A stretch of DNA of 64,000 nucleotides, taken from assembly GCF_040939455.1 (NCBI RefSeq), contig NC_134109.1, positions 68,302,501-68,366,500 on the forward strand, written 5' to 3'. The stretch is from Microcebus murinus. Lineage: Eukaryota > Chordata > Mammalia > Primates > Cheirogaleidae. Both the position numbers and the translations under genes were made by a program. This document shows positions 13,363 to 24,839 of this stretch, one piece after another. The notes below the pieces were generated by a model. It ran no database searches and had not been told where the DNA came from. It worked only from the letters and a program-made list of their open reading frames with translations. Positions within the stretch are counted from its first letter, which is position 1. Every line of letters begins with the position of its first letter.

Positions 13363-15011
13363 ATAAACTATGGACTGGAGTTAATAATGATGTATCCATA
13401 CCAGTTCATCAATTGTAATAAATGTACTATACTAATGTAAAATATTAGTAATAGATAAAATTGGGTATGGGGTATATCTAAAACTATACCAAAAAAACAA
13501 AACTCATTTAAAAGTAAAAATAATATACTATAAATGGAAAATTCCTTGATAGAGAAGAATGTTCTCTCTACATTTTCAACTTAAAAAAGGTTAGACTATC
13601 TTATATGTAGCAGAATACCATTTGAATTATGAAAATATAATTTGCATGGGGGGAAATATTTTGAAAAATATACCAAAATTTTAACGGTGGTTGTCAGTAG
13701 TAATTTCATTTCTTATATACTCAATTGTAATACACATGAACAATAAATGATGTTTACTAATAAATTCTTAATGTCATCGTGAAATGCATATACTGTTTTA
13801 TGTTAAGTGATATAGTATATCAAAGATTATGTCCAGTGTTGTAACAACTATTCAAACATATATTTGATATATGGATACACAGACACACATTTGTGTGTGT
13901 GCATGTGTATACATTTATTCAACAGAAACTTATTATAATGAAAATTATTTGTTCAAAGGTATCTTATAGCCTACTGGCTAATTTTTTCTTCTATTTTTCA
14001 ACATTCTCTAAATCTTTAATGTAACAATGTATTTAGAAAAGTAAGTTTGTTTTTAAAATGTTCACCTTGGAAAAGATTAAACTGAAAACACGGGGTTTGC
14101 TGAATGCCATTGATCAGTGCACTTAGACTATGGGGAAATTATTCTAGGTATAAAAGTAATCTATTCTTATCCTAAAAAGGAAGTTAAATGCAGAAAATGT
14201 AAATGAAAAAATTAAAACTGTTGATAATTCTACCACCCCAAGATCATCATCTTTAATGCCTAAGCATATTTCCTTCCACTAGTTTTCTAGGTGTTCACAA
14301 GGTTCCTTTAACTTTGTGTTCCTTTAACAGAATTGCATTGGGGCTGTTTAGAACTCATAATGTTTCGTTTCCATGACTCTTTTCTCTGTCTTCACGTTGC
14401 TAAGAGTTTCCGGATGAACTGTGTACATTTGTTTATGGACAGCCTAGGACTGTGAGGCCCAGGAGTATCAGACACATGCTCTCTGGACACCGGGCAGAGC
14501 AAACTTACTGGACAGTTGCTGTTTGTCTAGCATTCATTTCCCCATCACCTGGCAACAGCAAGCAGCACTTCTTGAGGGGAATCCCCCTGCTCCCCACACT
14601 CAGGAACCATGGTTGGGGTAGGACAGTCCCCACCTCAGCTTAAGGAGTGCTAAATGCCCAAAGCATAAACGAACCAGGCCACTTAATTTTAATGGAACCA
14701 ATGATAATTTGGGGGAGGGGGGAAAGGGCATTTATTGAAACCTTAAAATCTGTACCCCCATAATATGCCGAAATAAAAAAAATGATAATTTGTTTCAATC
14801 CAAAGAATATTAAATCCAGGACTTTTGCTGAAAATCTTGGAATAAGAGAAGCTCTCTTTCTCACAGAATGTTTACATTTAAAGAGGGCATTCCAAATATT
14901 CCCAAAAGATAAGTCTGTGGTGGTGGTAAGACAGGAAGTGGGTTACCACGTGGGGTATTTGTTTGGTGTATTCAACTCTGCATACTGCTAAGGTGAGTAC
15001 GACCTGTTTTA
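13363..15011. other. Intergenic, AT-rich, no gene seen
   Basis: AT-rich spacer with a short gt-rich run near 13890. The paralogous stretch in unit B is about 50375-51930. It contains the small LINE-1 insertion listed at 14712-14780. Confidence 0.5.
14712..14780 (+). mobile_element. 69-bp LINE-1 3' end insertion
   Basis: A G-rich 3' UTR piece (gggaggggggaaagggc) followed by 'ctgtacccccataat' and an A-rich tail. It is flanked by the direct repeat AATGATAATTTG at 14700-14711 and 14781-14792. Unit B has the single unfilled site at about 51703-51714. Confidence 0.92.
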
Positions 15012-18000
15012 ATTAAGGGGGTACAAGTGTTTTGTTTTTGTTACATGGATATCTTGTGAAATGCTTCAGTCAGGGCTTTTTGTGTGCCCATCTCCAGAAT
15101 AGTGTTCAGTGTGCCAATTAGTAAATTGTATAGGATTTTTATTTCAAAGTATTAATTAAGAGGGTACAAATGCTTTTATTATAAGGATATCTTACATAAT
15201 GCTTCAGTCAGGGCTTGTGTGTGCCCATCACCAGAATGCTATTCATTGTACCCAGTAGGTAAGTTTTTATTGCACACACATATGTTAGTCCTCCCCATTC
15301 TTGGTTTCTCGTGTCCATTATCTCACGTTGTGCCCATGTGTACCCAGCTATTAACTTCCACTTATTAGTGAGAACATATAGTGTTTGGTTTTCCATTCCT
15401 GAGATACTTCAGTTAGTATAATGGTCTCTGGTTTATTCCATGTTGCTGTAAATGACATTATTTCATTCCTTTTTTGGCTGAGTAGTACTCTATAGTATAC
15501 ATATATCACACTTTCTTTATCTTCCCATGAATTGATCTCACATCTTTCAATTGTGAATTGTGCTACAATAAACATTCAAGTGCAGGTGTCTTTTTGATAA
15601 AATGAATTTATTTCCTTTGGGTAGATACCCATCAGTGGGATTACTGGATTGAATGATAGATCTAAATGTATTTCTTTGAGGAATCTACATACTGTTTTCC
15701 ATAGAGGTTGTACTAATATGATACCCCACAAATAGTGTATAAGCATTCCTTTCTTAATGCATCCATGTAAAGATCTATTGTTTTGTTTTTAGCTTTCTAA
15801 TAACTGCCTTTCTTTTAAGGGGAAGGTGGTATTGCCTTATAGTTTTGATTTTTATTCCTCTGATGATTAGTGATGTTGAGTATATTTTGATGTTTGTTGA
15901 TCATTTCTCTATTTTCGTTCAAAAAACTTCTGTTCATGTGTTTTGCCCATTTTTTGATGGGCTCCTTTGTTTTTATCTTGCTGATTTGTAAGAGTTCTTT
16001 GTAGATTCTGGATATCAGTTCTTAATCAGATGTATAGTTTGTGAATATGTTCTCCCATTCTGTGGGTTGTTTATTGACTCTGTTGCATATTTTCTTTGCT
16101 GTGCAAAAGTTTTTAATTTAATTAACTCCTGTTAATTTATTATTGTTGTTGAAGTGACAGATAAGGAATTCTAAATATGGATTATGAGAAAGTTCAATGA
16201 GATCCAAGAGAAAATTGAAAACAAACTCAAAGAAACCAGAAAAATGATTGCAGAAATGAATAAAAAATTTGCTAAAGAGATAGACATATTTAAAACAAAT
16301 AAATAGAACTTCTGGAAATGAAAAATTCACGTAGATAAATTCAAAACACAGTGGAAAGTTTTAAGAGTAGACTAGACAAACCAGAAGAAAAAATTTCAAT
16401 CTTCAAAACAACTCTTTCTAATTAACCTAGTCAGTCAAAAACAAAAAAGGAAAACAAAGAATCAAGAGGAACAAACAAAGTCTATAAAAAATATGAAATG
16501 ATTATAAAATGGCCAAATATAAGAATCATAGCCATCCCTGAGGGTCAAAAAGAAAAAGCACAAGGCCTGGAAAACCTATTGCATGGAATAATTGAGAAAA
16601 ATTTCTCTGTTCTTACTAGGGAATTAAACATTCAAGTACTAGAAGCTCAACAAACACCTGGGACAGTCATTGCAAAAAGGGAATCAGCAAGGCATATAGT
16701 CATCAGACTGGACAAAGTCGACAGGAAGGAGGAACTCCTATGAGCCATGAGGTAAAAACATCAAGTAACATATAAAGAAAAACTCATGAGATTAACAGGT
16801 GATTTCTCAAAAGAAACTTTGCAAGCCAGAAGGGAATGGACTCCTATCTTTAGTCTCCTTAAATAGAACAACTGTCAGCCAAAAATTGTGTATACTGCTA
16901 AGCTAAGTTTCAAAAATGAAGGGGAAATAACATTTTTCACAGGTAAGTAGATACTAAGGGTATTTGTCACTACTAGACCCACCCTAAAAGAAATGCACCA
17001 AAAATTTTGTATACTGCTAAACTAAGTCTCATAAATGAAGGGGAAATAAAGTTTTTCACAGATAAGTAAATACTAAGGGATTTTGTCATTACCAGACCCA
17101 CCTTACAAGAAATGCTCAAAAGTCCATTATACATGCAACAACACATTAGATACCAACCAGTATAACCCAAAATTTATAGCTCACAGCTCTTATAAACCAA
17201 TAGCACAAGAGGAATACAAAACAATAAGGTGTCATTCAACATGTTGAACAGAATAGCATCCCACATATCACTACTAACACTCAACATGAATGGTCTGAAT
17301 GTCCAACTTAAAAGTCATAGACTGACTGAACGGATGAAAAAACACAACCCAAATATTTGCTGTCTCCTAGAAACACATCTAAACTGTAAGGACTCACACA
17401 GCCTCAAGGTAACGGAATGGACAAAAATATTCCATGCAAATAGAAACCAAAGATGAGGTGGTGTCACTATTTTTAAATCAGATAAAATAGAATTTAAATC
17501 AACAGTGGTTAAAAGGGAAAAAAAAGATGGTCGTTATATAATGGTAAGAGAACAATTCAATAAGAAGACATAACAATCCCAAATATATAGGCACATAACA
17601 CTGGAGCTCTGAGCTTCATAAAGCAAATTGTTCTAGATGAAACCAAAGAAATAAACACTAACAACTTAATACTTGGGGACCTCAACACTCCACTGACAGA
17701 ATTGACAGGTCATCAAAGCACAAAATGAATAAATAAACACCAAACTTAAACAATATTTTAGAACAAATGGACCTAGCACTCATTTATAGAACATTCTTTC
17801 CAGAAACTACTGCATATACTTCTTTTTCCTTAGCAACTGAGTCATTCTCAAAGACTAATCACATCTAATGCCACAAAACAAGTATTAGCACATGCAAAAT
17901 CATCAAAATCATACCATGTATCTTCTCAGACCACAGTGGAATAAAACTAGAAATCAATTCCAAGGGAAACACTTAAATACACACAAAGTTAGGGAATTTA

Positions 18001-19046
18001 AACAACCTGTTGCTGAATGATCCTTAGGTCAGTGATGACATTAAGATGGAAATGAAAACATTCCTCAAACTGTATGACAAAGGGGTCAAAACTATAGCTT
18101 CCAAAATCTAAGGGATATAGAAACAGTAGCCATAAGTGGAAAGTTCATAGACTTAAGTGCCCACATCCAAAGGACAGAAAGATCACAAATTAACAATCTA
18201 ATGTCACATCTCAAGGAATGAGAAAAAGATGAACAAAACAAACCCAAAGCCAACAGAAGAAACGAAATAACAAAGCTCTTAGTAGAACAAAACATATGGA
18301 AACAAAAACAATACAAAAGATCAATTAAAGAAAAAGTTGATGCTTGAAAACATAAATAAAATGAATAGACCACTAACCAGCTTAACCAGAAATGGAAGAC
18401 AAAGGACTCAATCAGAGATGAAAATGGAGACTTTACAACTGATACACAGAAATACAAAATATCATCTACAAATACTATGAAAACCTCTACACAAAAAAAC
18501 TACAAAACCTAGTGAAAATGGAAAATGCTTGAAAACATACAACTTCCCATGCCTTAATCAAGAAGAAATACAAACCAACTTCTATTGAAACAGACCAATA
18601 ATAAGCAGTGAAAGACATAATAAAAAAAATCTAACAATAAAAAGCCCCTGACCTGACAGATTCACAGGCAAATTCTACCAGACATAAAAAGAACTGGTAC
18701 CTATCCTACAGAAACTACTTCATAACATCGAAGAGGGAAATCTCCCTAATCTGAAACTAGTATCATCCTGATTCCAAACCCAGGAGTGAACACACTAAAA
18801 AAGAAAACTACAGACCAATATCTCTTATGAACATAGATGCAAAACTCCTTAACAACAAAATGCTAGCAAACTAAATTCAACAAACAATCAAAAAATAATC
18901 CACCATAATCAAGTGGATCTCATCCCACGGATGCAAGGATGATTTAACCTACACAAATCAATAAATGTGATTCACTATATAAACAGAAACAAAAACAAAG
19001 ACCATATGATCATCTTAAAAGATACAAAAAAAACATTGGATAAAGA
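15012..19046. mobile_element. LINE-1 with 5' inversion (twin-priming form)
   Basis: Bases 15012-16135 read as the reverse complement of a LINE-1 3' UTR and late ORF2. From about 16140 the sequence turns and reads forward through ORF1 (about 16140-17000) into the endonuclease and mid-ORF2 (17229-19046). The part of ORF2 between the two arms is missing. Such a head-to-head order is what twin priming produces. The 3' UTR motif (ttaagggggtaca) occurs twice, at about 15014 and 15163. Frames are broken throughout. The same element sits in unit B. Confidence 0.8.
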
Positions 19047-19299
19047 ATGGAAAAAGAGCCCAGAGATGAGAAAGGAGTCGTTCTTCATTCAGCTCAATCA
19101 CTTACGACCATCTGGGGTTCTCACCCTTCTACTAGCTGCAGCCACAACTCAGCAACCTGCACCTTCTTGTCCCTTATTCTTGCCTTCACCTTGTCACTCA
19201 GCAGCAGACCTGCTAATGTGTTAACAGTGTCATTTTCAATTAAACCAAACCAGAGTATTTTGGCAAGTCTACTTGTATGGTGACATCCATCAAAACAAA

Positions 19300-19428
19300 G
19301 AGAGCACACACAGGTCTAGGAGGTCTGCGAGGTCACTAGGCCCGCCCCTCTTTCATCCCACTCCCATGGTTTTATATTTGGGTGGAGCAAACACCAGCAT
19401 TGCTGATGTGGGCAGCCTTCCTGAGGAG
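19300..19428 (+). promoter_or_regulatory. Core promoter and 5' UTR of the granzyme H-like gene
   Basis: TTTTATATTT at 19370-19379, about 50-60 bases before the ATG, preceded by a GC-rich box (cccgcccctc at 19341-19350). The leader 'ggcagccttcctgaggag' runs to the ATG and resembles that of the granzyme B-like copy 2. The inverted LINE-1 ends only about 320 bases upstream of the TATA box. Confidence 0.65.
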
Positions 19429-22400
19429 ATGCAGCCGCTCCTGCTCCTGTTGGCCTTTCTCCTGCCTCCCAGGGCTGGGACAGGTAAGTGACCATTGCTA
19501 TTCCAGAGGCCTGAACCCATCTTACAAAATCCCCTGTATCTGTGACCCCTGTACCTAGCACTGGTCAGGAAGTTTCCTCAGTCTGCCCCAGCTCCCATCT
19601 CACACCCAGACTTCTAAGTCTGATGCTAGATAGACACTCAACAAGGATGGCCGAAGGAAGGGCATTCCCTAAAAGGTTTAGTAGGTGTTAACCTCTCTGC
19701 AGACCTCTCCTTGATGACCTAGAAAGTGGGTTGTTCTTAGAAAGGCATTTGGTAGAAAATGTGAAGCTACAAAAGATAAGTAATACTCAACCCTCACTCC
19801 AACCCAGGAAAAGGCAGCTCTAGGTATTTCCGATTCCTTTGAGCTTTATTTGGCTAGTATGGTTGTCTGTCCATAAAATTATTTCTTTGTTGAAATGCCC
19901 CCTATATATTAGGGAGACAAATGATTTCAGGAATTTTGCAGGGTTTTGCACTGAAGGAATCTGTGAACGTGTTAGTTTGCATATAAAAGGCTGCCTGGCT
20001 CTTGGTGGGGGAGGGTGTCTTAAAGGTGAGTAGCAGCTGTTTTCCAAGGGATGCTTGCAGTCTCAAACCTGTGATTTTCCCCTGCTTTGAATGACAAAGC
20101 AGGTCTACAGGGAGGCACTGGATGAGAGCTGATCAAAGAGTGCCCGCCTGTGAGACAGATACCTGTGGCTAAAAGCAATTTAGCCTAAGGAACAGTTCCT
20201 GCTTCACTCCTGACTACCTGTATCAATCCACAGTAACTAGATAAAGAAATATGGGGCCACTATATCTCTGTGTAATCTTTCTGTTAAGTGATAGCTTTAT
20301 CTTAGAACTTAGAAGTTTGTCTTTGGAATATTTTATAACTATTTGTTCACATAGATAGAGTTAATTCAGGGATCTATAGAAGTCTTTTGAAAAACTTTCA
20401 ACCTAAAATGAACTACCTGTTATGTTAATCTGTTACCCCTGGCAACTGACATCTATACCTGTAAATACCCACCTGAAACTTCACTCCTGCCTCACAATTG
20501 AAAGTAATACTGTGGGGTCCCCCAAGTACCCTTGCTTTGCTTTTTTGTTATATAAATCTATAAAACTGTACCTTCATCTAGTATATTCTTTTATTTCTAT
20601 TATTTCTCTATTCTATTATTTTCTTATCCTTTGCAATGACCCCTGCCAAAGAAACCTGTTTTTTTGCTGGGAGTGTAGCTAACTCCCCGCAAATGGTCCT
20701 TCTCTTCTGAACTGTGCCACTTGCTCTGATTTCTGATCCTCCAACCCCAAAGCTAACCTATCCTATTTCTCAGCCCTTCATCATCCCAGTCCTGCTCCCC
20801 GGTGGTTGCTAGGACAAGCAGACACATAGGCTGCAGCAGCAGAGGTTGTCACAGGACCCAGTTTAAGAACCAGTTAAATTATTCAGTGCCCTCCCCACTC
20901 TAACTGCTGTCCCTGAGAGAAATCCAGGATGCAACAGATCTCACACGTGGCAATGGCTGCAACCACAGCTCTCCTGTGGCCTTGGCTCCACCCAGGGCTG
21001 TGCAGTCCAGGTTTTGCTAGCTTCTCCTCTTCCCCTGCCTTCCCAGGTCCTTGGCTCCTGAACCATCCCAGAGGCCCAGAAGCCCAGCAGCACCACCCCC
21101 ACCAAACCCCAGCCAAAGCCTAATTGGAAGCCATTCATCGTGCAGCCAGAAAACAATTGCTGAGAAACTAGGATGTGAACCCAGGTGCTAGGGCATAAGG
21201 ATTTTAGAAAATCCAACTCCATAAGCTCGTGGGTAATTCATTAGAAAATGGCACTGATGGGGATGATAGCAAAGGCTCAGAGGGATCAGGGACACTCACT
21301 GAGAAGGAAAGAACCATGGCAGTCCTGTCCAGGATCCTCTGGGGCTCTGCCATCCTGAAGATAGATTTTACGTCCTCCCAGTGTTTCTGCAGTAGGATGT
21401 GAGGACAAGCTCTGCCCCTCTTTTCTTGGAGGAGTTCTGAGCTTTGATATTTGGGAGAGGCAGTTCCACCTGCAGGAGCTGCTGCCTGCCGAGCCCAGGA
21501 AGAGGCTGTCTCGCTGCACACCTCGCCCTCAAGCACCGCCTTCCTGAGCCTTCTCTCCTGCCCACACCTGCCCCAGCTACCTCAACCTCTGATCTTTTCT
21601 TTCAGAGGAGATCATGGGGGCCCATGAGGCCAAGCCACACTCTCGCCCCTACATGGCTTTTCTTCAGATCTGGGATCAGGGGGCACGGGAGAGGTACTTC
21701 TGCTGTGGTTCCCTGATCCAAGAAGACTTCGTGCTGACGGCTGCTCACTGTTGGGGAAGGTGAGGACGAAATTTCCACACCCTCATGCAAATAATCCACA
21801 GAGACCTCTGTCTGAACACATGTGCAGGAGGCCTTCCTGGAGAAAGAGTGTGGCCGGGTCACTCCTGTTGGGGGAGAGGAAAGTTAGTGTCACAGGCACT
21901 GCTGAGGACAGAAAAGACCAGAGTGATCACGCCTGTCATATGCAGAGCCAGGGACCTGCTTTTGCATGAGAATGGAAACCAAAGGAGTCTTACCTGCTTC
22001 CCCAGTGGGAGCTGACCCATGAGAACCACTGGTGCAATTAGCAGAATGCCACCGCCTGAGACCTTCCCATCCCCTCAGTTTCCCCTTAGCTGTAGCCCTG
22101 CACTCCCTGGCTGTCTCCTGCTCTTCGTGATTCTTAGGCTGTACCCTGTGACTCCACACACACGCAGCCTCTCTCTGCTGTCCGTGCAGCTCCATAAATG
22201 TCACCCTGGGAGCCCACAACATCACGGAGCAAGAGAAGACCCAGCAGGTCATCCCTGTGAAAAGAGCCATGCGCCACCCAGCATATGATTCTAAGAGATT
22301 CTTCAATGACATCATGCTGCTGCAGGTGAGGCAAAGTCCTGCTGATCTCACTCTACTGGTCCCCTTGGCCCTCCCACTGTGACGCTGTCCCTTCTTCCCT

Positions 22401-24755
22401 CCTTTCCATCCTGCTTCGCCTCAGAAGAGGGGAAATAGCTCAGCGTCAGCATGGCACCAGGCCCAGGAGGCCACTGGCTGACCTGGGCTTTCTTGCCTCT
22501 ATCCCACCAGCTGGAGACAAAGGCCAGGCGGACTGCAGCCGTGCGGCCCCTCAAGCTGCCCAAGCGCATGGGCTTGGTGAAGCCAGGAGAGGACTGCAGT
22601 GTGGCCGGCTGGGGCCGGACTGTCCTGGGGAACAAAAACCCAGACACGCTGCAGGAGGAGATGCTCACCGTGCAGCAGGACAGGACGTGTGAATCTCTCT
22701 TCCGCCGGAATTACCGCAAGGCCACGGAGATGTGTGTGGGGGACCCAAAGACAACAAATACCATTTTCAAGGTCAGATTTTCAGCATCTACACAAGCAGT
22801 TCCCTGGGAGGAGGAACTTAGGAAGATCTGGGCTATGGGAGTGGCCGGCCCCTGTGCCCTAGGGTGAGGGTGGAGTGCTAGTGCAGAGCTGGTGCACTCA
22901 GGTTTGAGAGAAATCCCTCCAGACAAAGATTCGGAAAGAAAGAAATTTATTTTAGTTTCCCAAACAGGAAAGGGCCAAACACAAGAGAGAAAGGTGAAGA
23001 GTGTGTTGGTTTAGAAGGCCGCTTACTCAGAACTTTTATTTAGGAAATGTGGAAAAGAAGATGAAAGATGATTTATGGTTGTGCTCAAATTCACAGGGTG
23101 CTGTGAACTGTCATGTGTGCTCCTTCTCTTCTTAGAGGGAAGCAGATAATAGAATGGGCTGTGTGGAACTGCTGTGTCTGTCCCTTCTCTTTAGCAATAG
23201 ACTGATAGCAGAAATGGCTGTTAGAGATCTTGTCAGGATCTTGCCCTCAAGATATGATTTGGGGCAGGAGCTGATGTCTGAAGTTTGTCACCCCTGCTGT
23301 CCTGCAGGAGCTTCTCCAGACTATAGAAACAAATTCTAAAAGGCAGTTTTAGTCAATAGGTCTAGCAATCCTAAAAGGAAAACTTTACATTCCTTTTTCT
23401 CTGCTGGGCTCCTCTTGGATGTAAACACAGAGCTCTGCAGGGCACCTGTCAGCAGGGAGAGAAAGAGCAGAAAGCAGGGAGAGCTCATGATTGATCTCTA
23501 GATGTCATTAGGAAATCCTAGGATTAGGTATTTTCTGCTATTTCCGCAAGACCCCCCTTTCATTCCCACCTTTCTATTGTTAAATTTAAATTTACTATAA
23601 AAAAAAAATGAACTCAGGAGCAGGGAAAATGTTGCTGAGGTCTTTCTTCTGTAACTGCCTCCAGCTAGTAATGGCCCTTGAGATCTTTTTATGGAGAGAG
23701 TTCATTTGAATCACTAAGAGGGAGATGGTGGATAATGGATGCTCTTGAAATCTACATTAGAGGTATAGTTTTGTACCAATGTTACCAGATAGTGGAGAAT
23801 GCAGAGTGTGAAAAGGAGAGCTAAATGCAGAGCTGCTAGGAGCAATAGCCAAGAAACCTAAGGGCACACATGGCAGGAGGAGTCACAGTTCTGAGGAGGC
23901 AGAGGGCCTCCTGGACCTGGGCACATGGAGAAGTCACAGAGCGCCCACTGTGGCAGACGTGGAGAGCACGGTTACCATCATTAGGGCTCCCAGCATGGGC
24001 ACAGAGCAGACGGGCCCGGTCTGTAAGCTGCGCTCTGGTGGCATCACAGAGGATATGAGAAGTATAAAGAGGAGGCAAAGGGCGATGTGGAGCCATATAT
24101 ACCTCAGCATATTATCAGAACCTGGTATCCATGATGGGCTGGACGTTTAGGGAGTTCGCCATGGCTGGAAGCAGCTTCTGGAGCATCCAGGGCCAAAATC
24201 TCAGAAACTTAGCTGTAGTGGGAGTAGTGAGAATTATTTAAAAAGGACCTTTTTCTAAGGTTGGCCATCCCTTTCACTCAGCCCAGAGCATGGGCAGCCT
24301 GGGTGCCCCAGGAATCCAGTCTTTAGTCCATGTCCTGTGCAGAGGGGGTGGGTGTGGGGAAGGTTCATCCCACAGCAGTGTTACCACCATGGTATGTCCC
24401 TGAGGACTGCAGAGAGAGGCTTGGCCTGGGTTGAGCTGGAAAGGACAGTCTGGATCATACTGGAGCCCCAGGACTCAGGGAGGTGACAAGAAGGCTGCCC
24501 CAGCCCTGATGCCATATATACAGCCCCCTAACAGAGACCACCCACCCATGAGTGGGGACACCAGCTCAGTCTTCCTCTCTCTGCCCACAGGGGGATTCCG
24601 GTGGCCCCCTGGTGTGTAAGAAGGTGACCCAGGGCATTATGTCCCGTGGAAAAATAATTGGGACCCCTCCAGTAATATTCGTGAAGATCTCACGTTTTCT
24701 GACCTGGATAAGGAAAACAATGAAGCGTAGCAGACAAAGGAAGGCACAAGACTGA
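19429..24755 (+). CDS. GZMH-like: Granzyme H-like serine protease (complete, five exons)
   Basis: Exons 19429-19483, 21606-21759, 22190-22325, 22511-22771 and 24591-24755, with introns GT-AG in phases 1, 2, 0, 0 and an open frame of 256 aa. Signal peptide of about 18 residues, Glu-Glu activation peptide, mature start IMGAHEAK (usually IIGGHEAK, so positions 17 and 19 differ). His57 in TAAHC, Asp102 in FNDIMLLQ, Ser195 in [17 protein letters not shown] and [13 protein letters not shown] resemble human GZMH more than GZMB. By alignment, 189 is Thr and 226 is Val (GZMH has Gly226), so the S1 pocket should be uncharged, fitting a chymase-like preference (inference). Sequons NVT and NIT lie in exon 3. 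Intron 4 is 1.8 kb against 0.65 kb in the B-like copies because of inserted repeat sequence. It sits between the GZMB-like gene and the CTSG remnant, as GZMH does in human. Confidence 0.92.
22890..24290 (-). mobile_element. Possible old endogenous retrovirus fragment in intron 4
   Basis: The extra intron sequence, read on the minus strand, contains a purine-rich run (ggtgggaatgaaagggggg) like a polypurine tract. About 0.6 kb beyond it is a stretch with AATAAA followed by tttctttctttcc, as in an LTR R region. No clear retroviral protein motif was recognised and the ends are uncertain. Confidence 0.35.
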
Positions 24756-24833
24756 CGTTCTCTAAGCCGGTCCATCTTTTCTGGGGCAGAGGCGAGAATC
24801 CCACAGAGGTGGGTAGTGGGATCCCAGGAGTGC

Positions 24834-24839
24834 AATAAA
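24834..24839 (+). promoter_or_regulatory. Poly(A) signal of the granzyme H-like gene
   Basis: AATAAA 79 bases after the stop codon. Confidence 0.8.
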
